From contig CAUYUJ010016689.1 in NCBI GenBank assembly GCA_963575745.1, positions 1 through 64,000 on the forward strand: a stretch of 64,000 nucleotides of DNA, read 5' to 3'. The first letter of the stretch is position 1, and every line of letters starts with the position of its first letter. Source of the DNA: Prorocentrum cordatum (taxonomy: Eukaryota > Sar > Dinophyceae > Prorocentrales > Prorocentraceae). Shown here piece after piece: positions 19,001 through 27,160 of the stretch. Below the pieces are notes generated by a model, which was not told the origin of the DNA, searched no databases, and saw only the letters and a list, made by a program, of their open reading frames with translations. Made by a program: the position numbers and the translations under genes.

Positions 19001-21958
19001 GGGTGCTTGTTGGACGTCGTCGGCTCCAAGAGCCCCTTCAAGGCCGTGCAGGAGGGCTTCGTCAATATGTGTCGGCGCGATTCCTTGGAAGTACGTCTTC
19101 TTCGATGGCATTTTATCGAGCGCCAAGAGCACCTGCGTTTGCTTCAGCAAGAGTGTTTTCATTCGGTTATGTGTTCTGCTGCGTTCACGTGGTGGCGATT
19201 TGAATTAGTTTTCGATGGCTGGCCATTCCGTCTCCTAGCTTGGATCGTCGACCCTGGGGCCGATTACATCGTGCACGACTTCTTCAACGCGCCTCGTTGC
19301 TGCTTAGACGATGCCACGTCGATCAAGATTCGAGGGCTGTTCGGCAGCCCCCAGGCCTTGATCAACGACGCGGAGGCGAAGAGCGTCTTGCGCATGTGGG
19401 GGGAATGCGCAAGGGTTTCGAACATGCACATAGAGAGGTTGTTGGCATTGATCAAACAGAGCGGCGGCCCAATGGCGCCTTACCCAGTGGAGCGTTTTCT
19501 CGCGGATGGTTTCCTCGCGCAGTGGTTGCAGAAACATTCAGCTAGCGGCGGCTCTGACCCTAGAGCTTGGACGAGGTCGGACCTCGCTCGCGACGGCGTG
19601 GACGTGATGTGCGGCCCGCAGGCGGCTCCCGACGCCCGGGGGGGCGCGTGCGCTTACCAACTTTACATCCGCGACCAGGGTGCGACCAGACCGACAGGGA
19701 ACCACGCCGTGCAGTCGGAGTGGCACGCTGCCAAGGCGCAGGTCACCACCCACCAGACCACCCCAACCCAACCCGAAGGCCCAAACTTATCCTCGATGTC
19801 CAGTGGGGGGGGGGGTCGGGGAACATTGAAAAACACACATGGAACCCGTGCCCCCCCCAACCCGAAATTCGGGTCAGATTCGGGTCTTCGGGTTGGGCTG
19901 GGGTGGTCTGGTAGGTAGTCAGCAGGAGTTCAGGCGCTTGCCACTTGCTGAGCAGCAGAAGTACTTGGACGAGGCGGCTGAGAGGAGGAGGCAGCGCAGG
20001 GCTACGGGCAGCAACACTACGACGTCTCAGCGCAGAGATGCATCTGCTGAACGACGCCGAGAACAGGCGCGTTCAGCGCTGTGGGGCCTGCAGTCTGAAG
20101 ATCTCCCCCTTGCGACGGATACGTTCTTGGAAGCAGTTCGGCGTCGCGTAGACCATCGACTAGGCAGCGGCAGGGGGCCAGATTGCGAGGAGCACCGCAT
20201 CACATTCAATAGCTGGGGCCCTAGCGCGAGAGCTGCGTTCAAGAGGCACGTGTACTCGCCGTGTGACGATACGATCCCCGACGACCTACCCTTGGGCGCG
20301 AAGGTCGTCTGCTCTCAGCTTCATCATGGTGTCTGCAGGACCAAGGACGCTTCGCGTTACAAGTCCCTCCGGAAGTGCGAGCGGGCTGTCTTTGTTTTCA
20401 TGAAGCAGGAGATGCCCATCGGCCACTTTGTTACTTTCGAGTGCGCGAAGGCAGATGGCGATACCATTGGCGAAGTGACTTTGCATTGCTGCCACGTTCG
20501 ACTCAGAGACCCCGGGGTGGCTTTATTCGTCCAGTTCCAGAACGCCCCCCCGCTGGACGGAATGGGCGACGTGCAGATGGTCTGTCCTGTGGTGGAGGGC
20601 GCACCTGGTGCGCAGTCATTGAAGTGCGGGACGATCTCAACATTCTTATCGGGCCTCCTGGGAGAGGGGCTTGCTGGTGCCAGGGCGCTGAAAGTGTTGA
20701 TCCACAGTCTTCCTCAATTTCCGCCCGCCGAAGTGCTGGCACGTGATTTGTTATTGGGAATGGGCTGCGTCGGCATTCAGAAGATGGACCCAGCCGATGG
20801 CCGCGGCCTCAACGTCGACCGCCTAACTTGCAAAGTGAACGAGGGGACGAAGCATGATGGCGATATCAGCGACGAGATGCACGAGCTCGACCCACTCGGC
20901 CAGACCATAGCAGCTGGTTTCTTTGGGATGGAGTCGAAAGAGAAGGCGCCGAGCAAGAAGAGAGTTGTTGCGCCTGGCAAGGTCAAGCTGCCTGCAGTCG
21001 ATTCCGACTACGTCGATGTCGCTTGGGAGGCCGGAGGCGCAGGGCCAGCGGCCCCGACAGAGGGCGCGTCCAGCTCTGGTTCGGAATATGGGGAGATCGT
21101 CATCGGCGGGGACCCCGGCAGCGAGAGCGACGACGTCGACGGCCACCAGTTCGACTTCCTCCCGAAGAAGGCGATAGCGAAGCCGAAGCCGAAGCCAAAG
21201 GTGTTGCTGCTGCTGCTGCTGCTGCTGCGCGGCGTTGGCCGTCTCTTCGGCGGCGAGCGCTGCTCCTGCTCCGCCTCCTCCGCCTCCTCATCCTCCTCGT
21301 CCCCCCCTCCTCCTCCTGCTCCCCCTCCTCCTCCGCCCCCCCCCCCCCCCCCCTGGACTCCCCCTCCTGCCCCCCCTCCTCCCCCCAATCCTCCTCCCCC
21401 TTCTCCTCCTCCTCCTCCTCCTCCTCCTCCTCCTCCTCCTCCTACTACTCATCCTCATCCTCATCCTCCAAGGTTGCGAAGCCCCCCCCTGGCGAGGGCC
21501 CTGCTGCTGCTGGCGCATGTGGCGCAGCTGCCGATTGCGCCGGCAAGCGGCAGCGGGGAGGGGCCGCCGGCGATTGGCGTCGCGTTGTCATTCCAGATTT
21601 GGGAGAGATCGTGTTCGACGAGAAGGCTGGCAAGATGAACGCCCACTGCTACAACGTGAACCACACGGCCCCTGGCATCTGTTGCCACGTGGGCCGCTTG
21701 TGCGTCGCCCCTGCCACCCGGAAGCAGCGCAAAGGGGAGGGCCGCCCACTTGGCTATTTGGTCGCCTGGCTGCAGAGGAGCCCCGCGTGCGGCGCCAAGT
21801 TGGAGCACCAGGCATGCGAGAAAGAGCTGGGCATGATCGTCGGCTTCGAGGACCGGGCGACGAAATCTAAACATATCCACTGCTCCCTGACCATGCCCAT
21901 CCTGAACCCAGGAGCTGTGTATGCGCCCGCCTGGCCAAGCCAGGAGGGCGTGGCGTAG
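15241..21958 (+). CDS. large multi-exon dinoflagellate-type protein, HMG-box-like region, function unknown
   Basis: Inferred exons, all joined in phase 0: 15241-15390, 15909-15986, 16470-16703, 16881-17093, 17437-17619, 17990-19741, 19926-21200, 21473-21958, about 1456 aa. Joins read smoothly, e.g. ARWGGK|VAGVKRG, LEVFAQ|AADVHMI (GC donor) and HAAKAQ|EFRRLPL. The seventh exon opens with a Trp/Leu pattern (SEWHAAKAQ|EFRRLPLAEQQKYL) like the first helices of an HMG box. Other landmarks: CHYEQSCGKC in exon 6 and a Cys-rich C-terminal module (GICCHVGRLCVAPATRK) ending at TAG 21956-21958. The KPKPKPK run precedes the last intron. From memory this belongs to a dinoflagellate-expanded family of unknown role. 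Exon 5 and 6 edges are least certain. Confidence 0.6.
15405..15870. repeat. (GTC)n / GTCGTCGCC intronic microsatellite
   Basis: About 465 bp of GTC units broken by GGCGGTGGTGGTGGCGG islands. It lies wholly inside the first inferred intron (15391-15908). Confidence 0.95.
15987..16469. repeat. intron made of poly-G, GGA and TCC tracts
   Basis: After the GT donor come (GGA)n, one uninterrupted run of more than 40 G (from 16022) with further long G runs to 16125, GGAGGGG blocks to 16220, and then TCC/CATCC blocks to 16430 before the GAG|GTC acceptor. It is a strong G-quadruplex-type sequence. The run lengths may not be exact, because such tracts assemble poorly. Confidence 0.85.
17094..17436. 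repeat. GC-AG intron, TCC-rich
   Basis: The donor is GC (CAG|GCTCGC) and the acceptor is CCCAG|GCC. The body is (TCC)n with Pro/Leu-like noise frames. It joins exons 4 and 5 of the 15241-21958 gene in phase 0. A similar TCC-rich intron follows at 17620-17989. Confidence 0.6.
19742..19925 (+). mobile_element. 184-bp intron formed by a terminal-inverted-repeat element (introner-like)
   Basis: The intron runs from GTCACC to TCAGCAG|GAG. Almost all of it is an element whose left arm CCAGACCACCCCAACCCAAC plus CCGAAG returns inverted at the right as CTTCGGGTTGGGCTGGGGTG plus GTCTGG. The arms are about 30 bp with one mismatch; CCCGAAATTCGGG forms an inner palindrome. Splicing it out joins AAKAQ to EFRRL in frame, while reading through meets a stop. 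Introns created by TIR elements are known from dinoflagellates and other algae; this copy is inferred from sequence only. Confidence 0.7.
21201..21472. repeat. intron with (CTG)n and (TCC)n
   Basis: A GT donor after KPKPK, then (CTG)8, TCC blocks and CATCC, with acceptor CCAAG|GTTGCG. Phase 0. Confidence 0.6.
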
Positions 21959-22031
21959 ACGCCGCTGCGGGGTTGAGGATGGGCCTGGCCTGGGAGCAGT
22001 GGATACGCATAGATTTCGTCGCCCTAGAGGA
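21847..22031. repeat. inverted repeat (63-bp arms) spanning the stop codon
   Basis: The left arm 21847-21909 (GGGCGACGAAATCTAAACAT ... GCCCATCCTGAACCC) reappears inverted at 21969-22031 (GGGTTGAGGATGGGC ... ATAGATTTCGTCGCCC), roughly 80 percent matched with a 59-bp spacer. The spacer contains the stop of the preceding gene and the small palindrome GGCGTAGACGCC. The right arm is open in another frame for 63 codons (21976-22164). Confidence 0.65.
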
Positions 22032-22049
22032 GAGGCTTGCCGCTCGCAA

Positions 22050-23305
22050 GTACTTGGTCGGCCTGGCGGAGAAGGACGCCGACATCGCCCACCTGTTCGC
22101 GCTCGAGAGGCCCGCCACGGACTCGGAGAACGCCAGCGGCGGCGAGCCCCTCGAGATGCCTTGAGGGCGCGGCCATGGCGCACCAGTGTGTACAGTGCGT
22201 CGCCGTGGCCCTCTGAATAACCATCCCTTCTCAACGTCCCCCCTTCCTTGGTCGGAGTCCGCGATCTGATCCATGTGCCGGGCAGCCCCCAGAGACGCCC
22301 CCGCCCCCCCGGGCGCGCGCCAGAATAGAGCGGGGGTGCGAAGATAACCGCGCTTAATGTTTCGCGGCCTGGACCTGAGAGCTGCCCCTTTCCATTGGGC
22401 CGCGCGAGAGGGCTTCGATTCTCGCGTTTCGGGCTGCGCGAGAGGGCGCGACGAGGTTGAGGAAGATGTTGAGAAACAGGGGGGCAGTCACACCCAGCCC
22501 CCAACGTCTGCAGCCCATGTCGGCTCAGTTGCTCAGTTTCCATGGCCTGAGATTTGCGAGGGCCTGACGGCCAGTGCCGCCGACCATGAAGACGATGATT
22601 TGTCGCGCGGGATTGGGGTCCTCCTCCCCCTCCTCCTCCTCCCCCTCCTCCTCCTGCTCCTCCCATCCTTCATTATCTAGCATTACATTTCTCATTTTCC
22701 CATCTTCATTCAACGCAAGAGAGACATTGTGGTGGGATTCATTTGGGATATTGGACAGTCTGTCATTCATGACTTCTTTCAGTATCATGGGTTTCAATCC
22801 TGGGCTGGGCTTCTCCTTTCCCCCGCTTCCTTCCTCTCCCGCCTCTCCTCCCGTTTCACTCTTTCTCTACCGTGCGCATTTGGCGTATTGGTGGCTTCTC
22901 AGGTTTGTGTTTTGGGAGAACCGACCTTTCAAGGCGCTTCATCATCATCATCATCCTCCTCCTCGTACTCCCCCCCCCTCATCCTATTCCTCGTCCTCCT
23001 CCTCGTCATCATCTCCCCCCCTCCCCCCCCCCTCCCCCCCCCATTACTCGCCGCTGGCATCGTCGCCGCTACTGCCAACAACGCCGGCACTGCCAGCATC
23101 GCGATTTTACCATGGGAGTCTTTTGGGCCTGACCGCAGGAGTCTCGGCTTGATGTGGTTATCTGATCCACGCCCCCTCCCCGCCGCCCCCCCCCCCCCGG
23201 GGCCCCCCGGCCCGCGTCGACTGATCCCGAACGGGCAAGCCCCTTACGCGCGCCGACAGGGTCGGCGGATTTCCGAACTACAGTTTGGATTTATTGTTCT
23301 CAGCC
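22050..23305. other. intergenic stretch without a supported gene
   Basis: Holds a TCC tract (22620-22670), a less GC-rich segment (22680-22800), and TCC/TCATCC noise around 22940-23040. The open frames that cross it are dominated by Ser/Pro runs. The phrase GGGGTGCGAAGATAACCGCG (22335) recurs in altered form near 27000. Confidence 0.5.
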
Positions 23306-26300
23306 ATGGGCGGCCGGAAGAAGGTCGCCAGGAAGCCCGCCGTGGGGGCCCCCGTCATGAAGCGGCCGTCTTCGAAGAGAGCCCCGCATAAGTACGCGCA
23401 GACCCTTTTATGCGACTGGGTGGTTCGTGGCTCCGACGCCCCTGTTGGCCAGCGCCAGTCTGTCGCCTCAGACGACGACTTCCCCGATTCGGACGTCGAC
23501 GAGTCTTTGTCTGTTGCCGACGCGTCTGTCGCCGACGCCGTGCCTGCTGACCCGATGGAGTTGGCGGTCAATGGCCTGGTGAACCCAGGGCTGGAGGCGA
23601 TGGCGGACACTGTCGTGGAGACCGACGTGGAGACTCACCATCGCAACATCATGGACGAGGCGGGCGCCGATTCGGTCCCTCATGATGCCGATGAGTGCTT
23701 GGAGAGTGGCAGTGTAGCTGGCGTTGTTGGGGCGCCAGATGCCGATCCACCCCCTGTCGACGATCAAGCTGGCCATGCCGAGCCTGTCGCGATGGGGGAG
23801 GGGCTGCTGCCGGACAACCCCGCACTCGCGGAGGAGATCATTGATGCCGGCGAGGACATGGACCTGGATATCCACCCCCCCGAGGCCGCGGAGCACCCCG
23901 GAGGTGACGGTCGAACTGGCGATGCTGGAGCGGTCGATGTCGATGTTGCCCGCGCCGATGCGCGAGCTGATCGCGAGCTTGGCCGCGCTGCCGCGCCTGC
24001 TCATGACGACGCAGGCGCCGAGCTCGCACTGGAACCTGGCGACATCGATATTGGTATGATCGCCACAGGCTTCATGCGCATCCCAGGGGACTGCGGAGCC
24101 GAACATCCAGATGACACGGTATTCACAGCCATGATGTAACCCATAACATGTGAGCTGTCTGGGACGGGGGCTCGGGCCTCGCGCTTCGGCTGGATTCGGT
24201 TAGACATGCTGACGCGCATTTCGACGCAGCGTCGCGCCCGCGTATTTTATTTTGCGCATTTGTTTTTTTTAAAGGGGAAAATTTTCCCTCGAGGGGGGGG
24301 GGTCCGAGGGAAAATCTGGCGGGCGTAAAGCAATTCGAAACACTGTAAAAACACAGGGTTTTGATTTTTTACACCCGCCAGATTTTCCCTCGGAGCCCCC
24401 CCCGCGAGGGAAAATTTTTCCGTCAAAAAAATAAAATAAATGCGCGACAATAATCAGCCGACCTTGTCGGTGCGTGTAATGTGGTCCCTATTCCCCTGCC
24501 CCCCCCCTTGTCTTGGGCGTGGCGAACTCCTCCCAATGGGCCTCCATGAGGCTACCAACGCGGCCCACGCGGGCTCCGATGCGTCTCCTAGTCGACCGAA
24601 GAGGGCCACAAGGGGGCCCCATGACACTACCCCATACAGTCACGATCCCCACTGAAGATCTTCAGTGCAGACCTTCAGCGAATATATTTACTGCAGTACG
24701 TGCGCGCATTGAGTGAAGATGTTCACTGCAGAGCTTAACTGAATATCTTCAGCGAATATCTTTAGTTAAGCTCTCCAGTTCGCAGGTTGCCCCTGGCCAT
24801 CAACCTGCTGAACCATCCGCTACATGCCCTCCGCGCACGCAGCTGGTTGACGCCATTGACGTCGCCATCGCGGATTGGCACGTGATGTTGGACTCCTCGC
24901 AACAAACACAGCTCATCAATGGCTTGATGAAGCTCAGCTGCCGAAGCGCATTGAGGATTGGGACTGCTTTCTCAGGGTGCGACATTGCCGTGGTGGTGTT
25001 GCAGCGCCTCGTGAGCTTCTGGACATTCAAGTACAACGTCACCGTTCGCGTCGAGCACTCATTCTGCTGCGAGAAGGATCTCACCAAGAATGCGTGGCTC
25101 CGGACTGCGTTCCCTTCCTGCAAGCACGTGTTCCGAGACGCAGGTGAGTTGGCAAACGCCACCGCGCATAATACCGTGACTGGGGCGTACGACATCGTAC
25201 CCCAGATTGACATCTACCTAGCTGGATTCATTTGTGTAAACCGTTCGCCTCTCAGCAAGCACAGAACGAAGTGCCGCAATTGTGTGCAAAATGGAGAGGG
25301 ACTTACTGGAGCTACATTCCGGATGGCGTTCGACTTTATCGATGCCAAGCGACCGCGAGCTTTTCTTTTGGAAAATGTGAAGGAGCTGGGCCAGGCGATC
25401 GAGGACCAGTCGCTCTCGGACAAGGATTGGATCGTGAAGGAGTTCAAGGCTGCGGGTTACTCAGTTTCGGCTCACGTCTACGACGCTTGCTCCCATGGCG
25501 CGCAGTGTCGTAGAAAGCGCCTGTGGTTCTGCGGAGTCCAAGCTAAGTCCCTTGATCATGGCCACGAACTTTTCCGCAACGTTCGCTTGTCCATGCATAA
25601 CACAGTCATCGCTCCGATTGGGTGGTCACATATATTCGGAGATTCTTTCGGCGTGCTTGACGATATCAACGCGTACTGGCCAGAGCACCCCGATGGCTGT
25701 GGCAGTGGTCCCGATCAACTCGATCGTGGTGCATTCCATGGGATCTACATCGCATTGTTCGCAGATATCCAGTGCCCTTATCCACCTCCAGAGGATCGCT
25801 TGCCAGTTGGGATGTATGAATGTTTGCGGGGCATAACAAACCCTCGGTTCCGCAACCGCATTATCTATGCGGAGCTGTCGTTCCCACGCACCCGCGCACC
25901 AGATGCTCCAGAATTCTTCGATTGCAATTTGAGCACGAAGTTCTTGAGCGCTGGGACTGCGTCATCTATATGGTCCCAGGTGTGCCCCACGCTTGCGGCA
26001 ACATCTAAGATAGCCATGCGGGTGGACATCTCCGGGGTCGGGCGGAAGTGGAGCGTGCTGAGGGGCGTCCAGCTTATGCAGTTGATGGGCTACCCGCTCG
26101 CCTCGGAGCAGCCGCGCGTCGACGATGACTTGCTGATGTTGTCGTTCGCGGGGAACGCTTTCTCAGGATTGCGATCCGCGATCTTCCACCACATCCACCA
26201 TCCTCTTCCCTCCCCCATCTCTCCCCCCCCATTGCCCATTCCTCCTTCGTCCCCCTCCTCCTCCTCCTCCCTCACATTCCGCCCCTTCCTCCTCCCCCAT

Positions 26301-26539
26301 TCCTCCCCCGCCCCCCCCCTCCCCCATCCCGCTCTCGCTCAGGGTTTACCGTCGGGTCCACGCTCCTCGGCCTCGCCCCTGTGTTCGACCACTTCTGGTG
26401 CGCCAGGGCGGTCGTCGAGGGCCCTCCGGCGTGCGAGGTCCACGTCGTCGACGGGCCGTTGTCGCGCGAGCCCTTTGGGCGCGGGATGCGCGCTGTCGGC
26501 TGTGACCCTCTGGGGAGGGCAGCGTCGACGTCGCATGAT
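23306..26539 (+). CDS. C5-cytosine DNA methyltransferase with acidic N-terminal exon
   Basis: Inferred exons 23306-24118, 24786-26166 and 26343-26539, continuing to an unresolved 3' end. The first exon (ATG in cagccATGg context) starts basic (MGGRKKVARKPAV) and becomes strongly acidic; its link to the next exon (DDT|VAPGH, GT-AG, phase 0) is a prediction. Catalytic motifs: GTAFSGCD (motif I, AdoMet), AGFICVNRSPLSKHR (motif IV with the catalytic Cys; Ile replaces the usual Pro before it), FLLENVKELG (motif VI, ENV), GAQCRRKRLWFCG (motif VIII, QxRRxR), and SFAGNAFSG|FTVGSTL (motif X), the last joined across a GA-AG intron. Enough motifs are present for an active enzyme; the ICV change is unusual. 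Neighbour at 27161 is unrelated. Confidence 0.75.
24254..24445. mobile_element. foldback/MITE element in the methyltransferase intron
   Basis: Long inverted repeat: GCGCATTTGTTTTTTTTAAA, GGGGAAAATTTTCCCTCGAG and GTCCGAGGGAAAATCTGGCG on the left are mirrored by CGCCAGATTTTCCCTCGGAG, CGAGGGAAAATTTTTCCG and AAATAAATGCGC on the right. The arms are about 75 bp and the loop about 40 bp. It could fold into a strong hairpin. It lies in the inferred intron 24119-24785. Confidence 0.8.
24729..24773. repeat. perfect 11-bp hairpin with doubled GAATATCTT loop
   Basis: AGAGCTTAACT (24729-24739) and its exact complement AGTTAAGCTCT (24763-24773) enclose two copies of GAATATCTT. Upstream lie related GAAGATCTTCAGTGCAG and GAAGATGTTCACTGCAG units (24652, 24715). 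It sits just before the acceptor of the catalytic exon. Confidence 0.7.
26167..26342. other. GA-AG intron of the methyltransferase gene
   Basis: Donor TTCTCAG|GATTGCG and acceptor CGCTCAG|GGTTTACC. Removing it gives AGNAFSG|FTVGST, the expected continuation of motif X. The body is pyrimidine-rich (CCTCC, CCCCCAT). It is one of three inferred GA donors in the window. Confidence 0.6.
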
Positions 26540-26689
26540 GTCCAACCCTCCTCCCCCTCCTCCTCCCCCTCCCCTCCTCTTCCGTCGTCTCCTCATCCCT
26601 CTCCCGCCCTCTCCTCGTTCTCGTCGTCGTCCTCCTCCTCCTCCTGAAAACCCTCGACCCAGGGAAACGAGGTCGTGCCTTAACCTCCT

Positions 26690-26885
26690 CCTCCTCCCTG
26701 GGTCGTACCTTGGGCTTCTCTTGGTGGCCTTTTGGGTCGCTCTCGGGGCCGTCTTGGGGGCCTCTTGGGCCCGCTTTGGAGCCTCTCGGGGGCTTCTCGG
26801 GGGCCCCTCGGGACCTCTTGACTCTTGGTGGCCTCTTGGGGGCCCCTCGGGGCCTCTTGGGCGCTTCTTGAGTTCCACTGGGGGC
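26690..26885 (+). repeat. partial composite element (CTTGGGGCC block only)
   Basis: The same CTTGGG/CTCGGGG quasi-repeat as inside composite elements I-IV, preceded by TCC tracts, but without recognisable TIR ends. The rest of 26540-27076 has no supported gene. Confidence 0.6.
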
Positions 26886-27076
26886 GGGTGGGGGGCGTCA
26901 AAGTATATCCCAGGCCACCTCTGGAGGCGTGGAGATAATTCGCGGTTCGCGCCTCGCGGCCCGGGCTGGATAGCTGTCCGTCTCCAGGGAGCGGCGCGGG
27001 GGTGCGACGATAATCGCGCGTCGCTCTTTGCGAGGCGCGATGCGCGAAGTTAGTCGACATAGGTGTCACCATCATA

Positions 27077-27101
27077 TCCGCGAAGCAGTTTTGGCTTCAA
27101 G
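27077..27101 (+). promoter_or_regulatory. probable decayed spliced-leader relict
   Basis: TCCGCGAAGCAGTTTTGGCT followed by TCAAG aligns with the leader TCCGTAGCCATTTTGGCT/CAAG with three small insertions or changes. Its position 60 nt before the ATG at 27161 is where a retained leader would lie. The match is imperfect, so confidence is moderate. Confidence 0.45.
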
Positions 27102-27160
27102 TGCGCGTGCGATTTACGCCTTCGCTACGCCTGCGAGCAGCGCCCTCAGAGTTCTCGGAG

